A DNA stretch of 39,537 nucleotides from IMG/VR virus record IMGVR_UViG_3300008113_000530, positions 1 through 39,537 of that record; one strand, written 5' to 3'. Shown piece by piece: positions 33,782 through 39,409 of this stretch. Within the stretch, counting starts at the first letter, position 1. Every line of letters starts with the position of its first letter. Below the pieces are notes generated by a model. That model was not told the origin of the DNA and ran no database searches. It saw nothing but the letters and a program-made list of their open reading frames with translations. Both the position numbers and the translations under genes were made by a program. The DNA is from a virus.

Positions 33782-35225
33782 ACAAAATGCAGATTATGGA
33801 TTTGACATCCAGAAACTATACTTAGAAATGATGCTGACAGACGCAGAAACGTTTGTACGCTGCCAATCAATATTTGATCACGAACTGTTTGATCGCAAGC
33901 TACAGCCCGCAGCCAAATTTGTCAATGACTATGTAGTAGAACACAATGTATTGCCCACACAGGAAATTGTCAAGGCCACTGTGGGTCTAGACCTAAGCAA
34001 TTTGCAAGAACTCAAAGAAGCACACTATGACTGGTTGCTGAGTGATTTTGAAACTTTTATCAGACACAAAGGTCTAGAGCGAGCTATTCTAAAGTCAGCA
34101 GATCTACTGGAAAAGGGTGAATATGGTCCTGTAGAAGATTTGGTCAAATCAGCAGTACAGATCGGCTTGAACAAGGACATGGGCACAGACTACTTTGCTG
34201 ATCCTCGTGCTAGACTGTTACGCATCAAGGACAAGAACGGACAGATTAAAACTGGTTGGGAAACTGTGGACAAGAAGCTGTTCGGTGGTATGAATCGCGG
34301 AGAGCTCAATATCTTTGCAGGTGGAAGTGGTGCAGGTAAAAGCTTGTTCCTAGCCAACTTAGGTGTTAACTGGGTATTACAGGGTCTTAATGTGGTCTAT
34401 GTTACACTGGAGTTGTCAGAAGAACTGGTCAGTATGCGTGTAGACTCGATGGTCACAGAAATCCCTGCTAGAGAAGTGTTTAGACAAATTGATGAAGTAG
34501 AAATGCGAGTGCGGGTCACAGGCAAAAAAGCAGGATCCTATCAGGTCAAATATATGCCTAGTGGTAAGACTGCCAACGATCTACGCAGTTATCTCAAAGA
34601 GTATGAAATCAAACTGGGTCGTAAGGTTGATATTCTCTTAGTGGACTACCTGGACTTGTTAATGCCGATCAGCAAAAAGATCTCAGCAGAAAACTTGTTT
34701 ATCAAGGACAAGTATGTGTCAGAAGAGTTGCGTAACCTAGCTGTAGAAAAGAACTGTGTGTTGGTAACTGCGGCACAGCTGAACCGTGGTGCTGTTGAAG
34801 AAGTTGAGTTTGATCATAGCCATATTTCAGGTGGATTATCAAAGATTCAAACAGCAGACAACGTGTTCGGTATCTTTACATCAAGAGCCATGCGTGAGCG
34901 CGGCAAGTATCAGATACAGTTAATGAAGACACGTTCATCAAGCGGTGTAGGACAAAAGATTGATCTAGACTTTGATTTGGACACACTACGCATTACAGAC
35001 CCCGGCGAAGAAGATCAAGGCCACGCACCTACAACCAAGGGCAGCTCAATACTGCAAAATCTACAGCGTACCAGCACAACTGCTTCAGAACCCTGGGAAC
35101 GAGCACAGCCTAAAAATGGCATTGATCCCCTAACAGGACAGCCAGCGCCCAAAAGCTCTGCACAGGTAGAATCATCAAAACTGCGACAGCTAATTAATAA
35201 TCTAGGGCAAAATGACGATGTGTAA
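33771..35225 (+). CDS. gp41: Replicative DNA helicase gp41 (DnaB family)
   Basis: 484 residues (T4 gp41 475). An N-terminal helical domain precedes GGMNRGELNIFAGGSGAGKS (about 171-190), the RecA-like Walker A. VDILLVDYLDLLMP (about 285-298) is the Walker B strand, SISGGLSKIQTADNVFGIF-like HISGGLSKIQTADNV holds the conserved DnaB loop, and KTRSSSGVGQKIDLDFD the arginine finger region. The C-terminus is Pro/Ser/Gln-rich and unstructured. It unwinds the fork 5' to 3' and forms the primosome with gp61. Confidence 0.93.
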   Translation: MTTRQNADYGFDIQKLYLEMMLTDAETFVRCQSIFDHELFDRKLQPAAKFVNDYVVEHNVLPTQEIVKATVGLDLSNLQELKEAHYDWLLSDFETFIRHKGLERAILKSADLLEKGEYGPVEDLVKSAVQIGLNKDMGTDYFADPRARLLRIKDKNGQIKTGWETVDKKLFGGMNRGELNIFAGGSGAGKSLFLANLGVNWVLQGLNVVYVTLELSEELVSMRVDSMVTEIPAREVFRQIDEVEMRVRVTGKKAGSYQVKYMPSGKTANDLRSYLKEYEIKLGRKVDILLVDYLDLLMPISKKISAENLFIKDKYVSEELRNLAVEKNCVLVTAAQLNRGAVEEVEFDHSHISGGLSKIQTADNVFGIFTSRAMRERGKYQIQLMKTRSSSGVGQKIDLDFDLDTLRITDPGEEDQGHAPTTKGSSILQNLQRTSTTASEPWERAQPKNGIDPLTGQPAPKSSAQVESSKLRQLINNLGQNDDV

Positions 35226-35284
35226 TCAAATTTTAACAGATAAAATGATAAGTACCTATATAATAACCCTACCTTTAGCCAGCC

Positions 35285-35710
35285 ATGTTGTACAGAATAG
35301 AAAACACACAAGACCCCCTATTTGACCTAGTCAAAGACGATCCAGTACGTCCAGCAATACCTCGAGATCTACGCACACACGAGTATGCAGATACCTTTGT
35401 GCTGTTAGATGGCACAAGACCTAGAGCAGTGACCTGTGTGGCCTATCTAGATCAAGTGCCACGCACAGAACGTGAACTGGGCATACATGGCCGTCAAGTG
35501 GCAGCTTTTTACACCATATGGAGTTATGATGCAGGTGCAGGGCGTGAACTGATACAACAGGCACAGCTATGGATCAAACAGAATCATAACTCCATAACCA
35601 GATACGTAACGCTGAGTCCCAAAACAGAAATGGCTCGCAGATTCCATCATAAAAACGGTGCAGTCACACTCAGTGACAACGATGACACCGTAAACTACGA
35701 ATATAGATAA
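35285..35710 (+). CDS. GNAT-like conserved phage protein
   Basis: 141 residues. AFYTIWSYDAGAGRELIQQA (about 78-97) is an acetyl-CoA-binding-like RxGxG/A turn, followed by YVTLSPKTEMARRFHHKNGA with the closing NYEYR strand. The fold fits a small N-acetyltransferase-like protein conserved after gp41 in marine T4-like phages. Substrate unknown, and acetyltransferase activity is an inference. It has no good ribosome site; a TATAAT-like hexamer lies at 35259-35264. Confidence 0.55.
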   Translation: MLYRIENTQDPLFDLVKDDPVRPAIPRDLRTHEYADTFVLLDGTRPRAVTCVAYLDQVPRTERELGIHGRQVAAFYTIWSYDAGAGRELIQQAQLWIKQNHNSITRYVTLSPKTEMARRFHHKNGAVTLSDNDDTVNYEYR

Positions 35711-35712
35711 CA

Positions 35713-35736
35713 TCGCGAAGCGCAAAAAATTCGCGA
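35713..35736 (+). other. Hairpin after the GNAT-like gene
   Basis: TCGCGAA (35713-35719) pairs with TTCGCGA (35730-35736) across a 10-nt loop rich in A. There is no T-run, so it may be a processing or attenuation site rather than a terminator. The next 40 nt repeat GCG/AGCGG pieces. Confidence 0.45.
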
Positions 35737-35802
35737 CAGCGCAAGCGGTAAAGCGGTTTTAGAGTCAGTAATATACGCATATTTCAAAATAGTTCTAGCC
35801 AA

Positions 35803-35831
35803 AATAAATAATCATACTAGGAGAGTATGAT
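35803..35831 (+). promoter_or_regulatory. Late-like box plus hairpin with the ribosome site in its loop
   Basis: AATAAATA (35803-35810) is followed by ATCATACT (35811-35818), loop AGGAG (35819-35823) and AGTATGAT (35824-35831), an 8-bp stem. The loop is the Shine-Dalgarno sequence, and the ATG at 35832 follows the stem directly. It mirrors the arrangement at 3031-3053. Confidence 0.6.
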
Positions 35832-36254
35832 ATGGAATTAATGGTTCGCGAATTCACACGTATACTCACAGACACTAATGAACTAATGGGCTGGGCAATA
35901 CCTGAATATGTTATAGCATACGAAAGCCGCATATTTGCCAGCAAAGTAGAACAGCCTAACTGGCAACCTGAACCTAGCTATGCAGAACGCTATCTAAGCA
36001 TACGCACCAGTGAGCAAGCACTGAATTTGGCCAATACCTGTTGGTTTACACGATCAATATTTCCTGAACTGGGCTCAAGAAAAGGCATTAACGAAAGCTA
36101 CTATGTACAACTGGGTCAAAGCTGTTATGATCGTGCGCTACGTGATCAAGAATCACCAACTGTGGAAATCATGCGTGATCACTTTGAATTTCTAGCTGAA
36201 ACTGCATATACTGCCATACGCCACTATGGCAAGTTTAGATCAATGTGGGAATAA
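35832..36254 (+). CDS. Unknown 140-residue protein
   Basis: MELMVREFTRILTDTNELMG starts a mixed helical protein. YLSIRTSEQALNLANTCWFT, GINESYYVQLGQSCYDRALR and FEFLAETAYTAIRHYGKF show long amphipathic helices. Two Trp and many aromatic residues suggest a compact fold. I recognise no family. It has a loop-presented ribosome site, an unusual control arrangement. The end overlaps the next small gene by 10 nt. Confidence 0.6.
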   Translation: MELMVREFTRILTDTNELMGWAIPEYVIAYESRIFASKVEQPNWQPEPSYAERYLSIRTSEQALNLANTCWFTRSIFPELGSRKGINESYYVQLGQSCYDRALRDQESPTVEIMRDHFEFLAETAYTAIRHYGKFRSMWE

Positions 36255-36460
36255 GACTAAAAACACTGACACAAACAGCCACAGGATATACATGTGAGCT
36301 TGAAGGTGCTATGGGCTGTATACTGGTACAAGATTTGGTTTGGATGGAAGATCGTGAAGATCTAAAGGATATACTGTACAGTCAAGCGTGGGCAGTGTTA
36401 CAGGGCAGTTTTCACTGCTGTCTTAGCCTTCCGGGCAAGGTACAACTGTTGACCCAGTAA
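36245..36460 (+). CDS. Possible small protein with a GTG start
   Basis: 71 residues from the GTG at 36245 (VGIRLKTLTQTATGYTCELE). It overlaps the previous gene and shows mixed composition with three Cys. A clear ribosome site is missing. The final 63 nt are antisense to the membrane protein at 36398-36628. Coding status is uncertain; if real it would be translated by coupling. Confidence 0.35.
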   Translation: MGIRLKTLTQTATGYTCELEGAMGCILVQDLVWMEDREDLKDILYSQAWAVLQGSFHCCLSLPGKVQLLTQ

Positions 36461-36628
36461 CAACCATGGTGACAAGTGTGCTAGACTCATTAGAATCCAC
36501 ATTATGAGCATGGTATCTATATGAGCTGTGCTAGTGCATACAGAATGTGTCTCATGATATTGATAAACAGCCATTATGGCAAATATAGGTGTGGGGAATA
36601 GATTAAAAAACTGATAAATTCTGTACAT
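36398..36628 (-). CDS. Small membrane protein
   Basis: 76 residues. Two hydrophobic segments are evident: IYQFFNLFPTPIFAIMAVY (about 4-22) and MLIMWILMSLAHLSPWLLLG (about 40-59), followed by a positively charged tail (LARKAKTAVKTAL), an inside C-terminus by the positive-inside rule. The PTP turn and SLAHLSPW look like a specific family rather than chance. A TTAAATA box lies 4 nt upstream of the ATG. Function unknown: holin-like or membrane-modifying are possible but not shown. It overlaps the uncertain gene at 36245. Confidence 0.55.
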   Translation of the reverse strand: MYRIYQFFNLFPTPIFAIMAVYQYHETHSVCTSTAHIDTMLIMWILMSLAHLSPWLLLGQQLYLARKAKTAVKTAL

Positions 36629-36632
36629 GCTG

Positions 36633-36639
36633 TATTTAA
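36633..36639 (-). promoter_or_regulatory. Late-like box of the small membrane protein gene
   Basis: TTAAATA on the minus strand ends 4 nt before the ATG at 36628. It has the same spacing as the leaderless late promoters elsewhere in the window but one more mismatch. Confidence 0.45.
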
Positions 36640-36640
36640 G

Positions 36641-36690
36641 CCCGAAATGGGTCCTGCAGGGTAAAAAAATTGCCGCGCAAAAAATTTTAC
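36641..36690 (+). repeat. Direct repeat, copy 1
   Basis: CCCGAAATGGGTCCTGCAG, then TAAAAAAATT and a GC-containing spacer before AAAAAATTTT. Matches copy 2 at 36743 over nearly 50 bases with few differences. It contains the palindrome CTGCAG and A-tracts. Confidence 0.75.
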
Positions 36691-36742
36691 AAGCTACTAA
36701 ATGCTGAGGCCGGGGTTGTTTTTACAGTGAGAATACAGTGTG

Positions 36743-36790
36743 CCCAAATGGGTCCTGCAGCCTAAAAAAAATTCTGCGTAAAAAATTTAG
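36743..36790 (+). repeat. Direct repeat, copy 2
   Basis: CCCAAATGGGTCCTGCAG, then TAAAAAAAATT and AAAAAATTTAG, matching copy 1 with one base deleted and several substitutions. The start-to-start distance of the copies is 102 nt. Confidence 0.75.
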
Positions 36791-36812
36791 GTGGAGTACT
36801 TTTCTTTTCAAG

Positions 36813-36830
36813 GTGGTGATTTAGCACCAC
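36813..36830 (+). other. Hairpin with a 6-bp stem
   Basis: GTGGTG (36813-36818), loop ATTTAG, CACCAC (36825-36830). No T-run follows on either strand, so termination is not indicated. It lies between the direct repeats and the AT-rich stretch. Confidence 0.5.
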
Positions 36831-36916
36831 TAAGCTGTAATAAGTTAGTATTAATAATAATAATATAAAGCCCCGACCCCTCTCATCTATCGCCCCGACC
36901 ACCGAACCCCTCGGCC

Positions 36917-36962
36917 AAAAAAAATCCTAACCTACCGGGAGCGATTCGGATCAGTTAGGATT
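36917..36962 (-). terminator. Rho-independent terminator of the leftward early transcript
   Basis: On the minus strand AATCCTAAC (36962-36954) pairs with GTTAGGATT (36931-36923), a 9-bp stem with a 22-nt loop, and is followed by a T-run (36924-36917). It would end transcripts coming from the AAA+ gene at 37062 after an untranslated tail of about 140 nt. Confidence 0.78.
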
Positions 36963-37026
36963 CAAAACACCCCGGAGAGTGTTTATAGGGTTAGCCTGCT
37001 AAATACTTTGCCGGGAGCGAATCGGA
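36935..37026. repeat. CCGGGAGCGAWTCGGA motif, two copies 76 nt apart
   Basis: CCGGGAGCGATTCGGA at 36935-36950 lies in the loop of the terminator hairpin, and CCGGGAGCGAATCGGA at 37011-37026 follows the AAA+ gene end. Fifteen of 16 bases agree. It is partly reminiscent of a tRNA T-arm, but no cloverleaf forms. Confidence 0.65.
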
Positions 37027-37039
37027 CTTACAGAGTACT

Positions 37040-37058
37040 AACAGGGCCTAGCCCTGTT
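37040..37058 (-). other. Hairpin directly after the AAA+ gene
   Basis: AACAGGGC (37040-37047), loop CTA, GCCCTGTT (37051-37058), a GC-rich 8-bp stem. It starts 3 nt after the stop of the minus-strand gene. Without a T-run it is more likely a 3'-end protection or processing element than a terminator. Confidence 0.55.
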
Positions 37059-37061
37059 ACG

Positions 37062-37973
37062 TTATGCTCTACGCATACACGTAACCTCTGCAACAGCACG
37101 CCAGTTGCCGGGCATGCTCTTCTTCAAGTCTGCTATTTTTAGTACTGTACGCAATGACAGTTCCCGCAGCTTCTTCTTGTTGTCATCCACAAAGTCAATC
37201 AACACTTCCTTCTCCAAGTCCGTGAACTCGTAGTCGTCTAGCATGCCGCACTCAGTAACCACTTGCTTGATGCGCAAGATCTTCTCACGCTCTGTGTCAA
37301 TGGTCAAGTCCAAGTAGTGGCAACGGCTCTCAAGTGCTTCCAAGTGATCACGTAACTTCTTGCTCTTGACATTGTCAAACTTGATGTTGGTGATGAAGAT
37401 CGCACCGCCCTGGAACTCGAATGAGTTGGGCACACCTTCTGAACGCAGAAGTCTGCTGTCTGTGTTCCAGTGAATGGTACGCTTCTTAGAGCTGTCCAGT
37501 GCTGCCTTGAGAATGTTCAAGCTCAAGTCGTCTAACAGTACTGAGTCACAGTCATCAAACACTAGAATACACTTCTTGTCTGAGTATTCGTAGAGCTTAC
37601 TGTACAAGCCGATGGCACTCATAGCACCCTTGACCACTTCGTACTTCTTGAGCTTTGAGTCGTTGGCAACGTTAGCAAACACATCGTGACGGCTCAATAC
37701 AGCTTCTACACCAAAGCTCTTGCCTACACCTGGGGGACCTGTTACGATCATAGCACGTACATCACCCTTCTTGACAGCACGGGTCATGTCGTCCAGAATA
37801 GTAAAGCGGCTACGCAGACGCTCCATGATCTCTTCATCTGTTACACCCTTGAGCTCACGCTCTTTGGCCTTGATTGCATCAGTGTCAATGCCAAAACTGA
37901 CAACTGATTCCTTGCTGGCTTTCTTCATGTTAGAAACCGTCTCCAAATTTAGTACTTTATAGCCTTTAGTCAT
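37062..37973 (-). CDS. AAA+ family ATPase
   Basis: 303 residues from the ATG at 37973 (MTKGYKVLNLETV). An in-frame TTG at 37985 is rejected because its codons are the GGAGCGA ribosome site. Walker A is VTGPPGVGKSFGVE (about 91-104), Walker B CILVFDDCDSVLLDD (about 142-156), and IFITNIKF is a sensor-1-like Asn strand. The C-terminal lid is helical. Such phage ATPases could act on the replisome, a protease or a regulatory target; no T4 counterpart is recognised. It is the last gene of the leftward early unit. Confidence 0.78.
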   Translation of the reverse strand: MTKGYKVLNLETVSNMKKASKESVVSFGIDTDAIKAKERELKGVTDEEIMERLRSRFTILDDMTRAVKKGDVRAMIVTGPPGVGKSFGVEAVLSRHDVFANVANDSKLKKYEVVKGAMSAIGLYSKLYEYSDKKCILVFDDCDSVLLDDLSLNILKAALDSSKKRTIHWNTDSRLLRSEGVPNSFEFQGGAIFITNIKFDNVKSKKLRDHLEALESRCHYLDLTIDTEREKILRIKQVVTECGMLDDYEFTDLEKEVLIDFVDDNKKKLRELSLRTVLKIADLKKSMPGNWRAVAEVTCMRRA

Positions 37974-38005
37974 TGCTCGCTCCAATGTTGTTTAAGTAAG
38001 TGTAT

Positions 38006-38034
38006 ATTATACTATCAAGCGTACTCGTTGTCAT
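38006..38034 (-). promoter_or_regulatory. Early promoter of the AAA+ ATPase gene
   Basis: ATGACA (38034-38029), 17-nt spacer, TATAAT (38011-38006), minus strand. The -35 is within the D-D-N codons and the stop TGA is in the spacer of the upstream gene. The -10 is 33 nt from the ATG, the same as the other leftward promoters. Confidence 0.72.
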
Positions 38035-38308
38035 CCACTTTGGTTAACATGTTAGCAGGCACTCGCCACAGTCCACCTAAGGTCTTAACAGTGACGTATT
38101 TGATAGCAATCTTGGTCACAAAGCCAGTCATGTTCTGTCCAGTCTTAGTGCTGGTAAAGTTCACGTTATCACCTAGTGCCAAACTGGCTTTGGTCAGTTT
38201 GGCCAGTGTGGTGCGCTTCCATTTGACTGCATCAATGATTGAGTGCAGGTCTGTGTTAGACAAGTCACTAAACATGATTGCCTGGTTGATCTCTTGTACT
38301 GTACGCAT
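38015..38308 (-). CDS. Conserved small phage protein with a KOW/SH3-like half
   Basis: 97 residues. The N-terminal helix (MRTVQEINQAIMFSDLSNTD) is followed by GDNVNFTSTKTGQNMTGFVT, KIAIKYVTVKTLGGLWRVPA and NMLTKV, a beta-barrel-like pattern (G-V-F...T-G...V-T-K-I...V...WRVP) widespread in phage small proteins. Nucleic-acid binding is plausible. It has a GGAGCGA ribosome site 6 nt upstream and its own promoter. Confidence 0.7.
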   Translation of the reverse strand: MRTVQEINQAIMFSDLSNTDLHSIIDAVKWKRTTLAKLTKASLALGDNVNFTSTKTGQNMTGFVTKIAIKYVTVKTLGGLWRVPANMLTKVDDNEYA

Positions 38309-38339
38309 AGTGTCGCTCCTATTTGTTGTTTAAGTTTAG

Positions 38340-38368
38340 ATTATAACAGCTTTAGCACCAGCTGTCAA
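38340..38368 (-). promoter_or_regulatory. Early promoter of the 97-residue protein gene
   Basis: Consensus TTGACA (38368-38363), 17-nt spacer, TATAAT (38345-38340). The -35 is in codons V-D-S and the TAA stop in the spacer of the upstream gene. -10 to ATG is 32 nt. Confidence 0.82.
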
Positions 38369-38735
38369 CCATCATAACGGGCTTCTTCATAACCCGTTTT
38401 ACAAAGTCCTCGGGCTCGTCGTCGCAACGTACCATCATAAAGCCCATGCTCTCTACAAGGTCTACCTCGCAGATCTGCAGGTCCAGAGCAGCCGCCTCAA
38501 AGGCAATGTTCATCTTAGTTAGTGCATACTTAACGCCTGCTTGGAAGGCCTCGTACTCGCCATTGCCTACATCTTCAAAGTCAAACTCGGACTCCATAAT
38601 GTGTGCGTACTCTTGTCCATCTGCTACGATGAACTTGCCGATCTTCTTCCAGTTGCTCTGCTTCTCACTGTCAAAGTGGTCACAGCACTCGTTAATGTCA
38701 AAGCTGGCAAACTTGTCATAATTTACTTTAGTCAT
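38352..38735 (-). CDS. Unknown early protein, 127 residues
   Basis: MTKVNYDKFASFDINECCDH starts an acidic protein with Cys-rich spots (C17, C18, C107-like residues). EFDFEDVGNGEYEAFQAGVK, ALTKMNIAFEAAALDLQICE and VKRVMKKPVMMVDSWC are seen. The high acidic content and early, consensus promoter fit a host-takeover or antirestriction type protein, but this is not supported by a family match. Ribosome site GGGAGCGA. Confidence 0.6.
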   Translation of the reverse strand: MTKVNYDKFASFDINECCDHFDSEKQSNWKKIGKFIVADGQEYAHIMESEFDFEDVGNGEYEAFQAGVKYALTKMNIAFEAAALDLQICEVDLVESMGFMMVRCDDEPEDFVKRVMKKPVMMVDSWC

Positions 38736-38766
38736 TTCTCGCTCCCTTTTGTGTTAATATGTATGT

Positions 38767-38795
38767 ATTATAGCACCAAATAATAACCCTGTCAA
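38767..38795 (-). promoter_or_regulatory. Early promoter of the 127-residue protein gene
   Basis: Perfect TTGACA (38795-38790), 17-nt spacer, TATAAT (38772-38767), minus strand. The spacer GGGTTATTATTTGGTGC is identical to that of the promoter at 39021-39049, so the two are copies of one element. Confidence 0.88.
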
Positions 38796-38803
38796 CCGAT
38801 GGG

Positions 38804-38971
38804 TTATAGCCACTGTTTATAGTCACCATGCTCTTCGTTGTCGTCGTAGCCTGCATTATAGGCTTCTACTTCGTCAGGTGTCATGTCTTTGTATGTGACA
38901 CGCGGTGAGCTACCAGTGTCGCCCATGTAATAGTGTGGAGTGCGACCTCTGCGGTAGTAGCTGTCTGCCAT
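38804..38971 (-). CDS. Small acidic early protein, 55 residues, with an uncertain start
   Basis: MADSYYRRGRTPHYYMGDTG, SSPRVTYKDMTPDEVEAYNA and GYDDNEEHGDYKQWL. The aromatic pattern (YDRGMADSYYRR, VEAYNAGY) looks like a real phage small protein. The ribosome site AGGAG is 26 nt upstream of this ATG but 6 nt from another ATG at 38993 in a different frame. Upstream in-frame codons read IEYDRG, so one base removed near 38990 would fuse the two. Either a one-base error or a real frameshift, or a weak internal start. Its promoter is at 39021-39049. Confidence 0.6.
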   Translation of the reverse strand: MADSYYRRGRTPHYYMGDTGSSPRVTYKDMTPDEVEAYNAGYDDNEEHGDYKQWL

Positions 38972-39020
38972 GCCGCGATCGTACTCTATACATCTCTGCT
39001 CCTTGCTTGTCTATGTGTTA

Positions 39021-39049
39021 ATTATAGCACCAAATAATAACCCAGTCAA
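39021..39049 (-). promoter_or_regulatory. Early promoter of the 55-residue protein gene
   Basis: TTGACT (39049-39044), 17-nt spacer identical to the copy at 38767, TATAAT (39026-39021). The distance from -10 to the ATG at 38993 is 28 nt and to 38971 is 50 nt, where the other leftward promoters have 32-33. Confidence 0.82.
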
Positions 39050-39057
39050 CCGTAGGG

Positions 39058-39348
39058 TTACCAGGCAAGCTCTTTTGCTGGAAAGCGGATCTTGCCCTCG
39101 TACTCCAACTGATCCTTCTCAAACTCTGTGAGGTAGTCGTTGGCTACAACTTCCCAGCCCAGGATGTACTCGCGATAGAACTCATTGTCGCACTCGATCT
39201 GTGAGCGCAAGGCCATCACAGTCTCTGTGACCTTGTTGACATTGATCTTCTTGACCACGTAGTCACTGCCACCTTTTGGCTTCCAGTAGGGCTCGTCTGC
39301 GCTACCGTAGTTCTCGTACACTTGGGTGGTAATCAATAGTTTAGCCAT
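39058..39348 (-). CDS. Conserved small phage protein
   Basis: 96 residues. MAKLLITTQVYENYGSADEP, YWKPKGGSDYVVKKINVNKV and YILGWEVVANDYLTEFEKDQ match a small protein family in many phages (starting LLITTQVYENYG). No function is known to me. Ribosome site GGAGCGA 7 nt upstream and its own consensus promoter at 39381. Confidence 0.7.
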   Translation of the reverse strand: MAKLLITTQVYENYGSADEPYWKPKGGSDYVVKKINVNKVTETVMALRSQIECDNEFYREYILGWEVVANDYLTEFEKDQLEYEGKIRFPAKELAW

Positions 39349-39380
39349 TTGGTTCGCTCCTTGTTGCTGTCTATGTGTCT

Positions 39381-39409
39381 ATTATACTGTCTTTGGGCTA
39401 GAGTGTCAA
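39381..39409 (-). promoter_or_regulatory. Early promoter of the 96-residue protein gene
   Basis: Perfect TTGACA (39409-39404), 17-nt spacer, TATAAT (39386-39381). The TGA stop of the upstream gene is made of bases 2-4 of the -35 hexamer. -10 to ATG is 33 nt. Confidence 0.88.

Larger units (their letters stand above)
36640..37061. other. Structured non-coding region with repeats and hairpins
   Basis: About 420 nt hold no credible gene. From left to right: two direct repeats (36641-36690 and 36743-36790), a GTGGTG/CACCAC hairpin, an AT-rich stretch (36840-36870), a C-rich strand with GCCCCGACC twice, a minus-strand terminator, two copies of CCGGGAGCGAWTCGGA and a further hairpin next to the AAA+ gene. 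The content suggests an origin, a packaging element or a minus-strand small RNA. See findings. Confidence 0.6.

Noticed and set aside
35233-35264. Sigma-70 promoter before the GNAT-like gene
   Set aside because: TATAAT at 35259 is good, but the only -35-like TTAACA is 20 nt away, too far for confidence.
37011-37060. tRNA or tRNA-derived attachment site
   Set aside because: CCGATTCGCTCCCGG looks like a T-arm and acceptor end, but no D-arm, anticodon arm or acceptor partner can be folded, and no integrase is visible in the window.
38906-38993. 27-codon frame from the ATG with the best ribosome site
   Set aside because: Its product is Arg/His/Leu-rich and unlike any phage protein, while the neighbouring frame looks natural. 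Treated as a frame disagreement instead.
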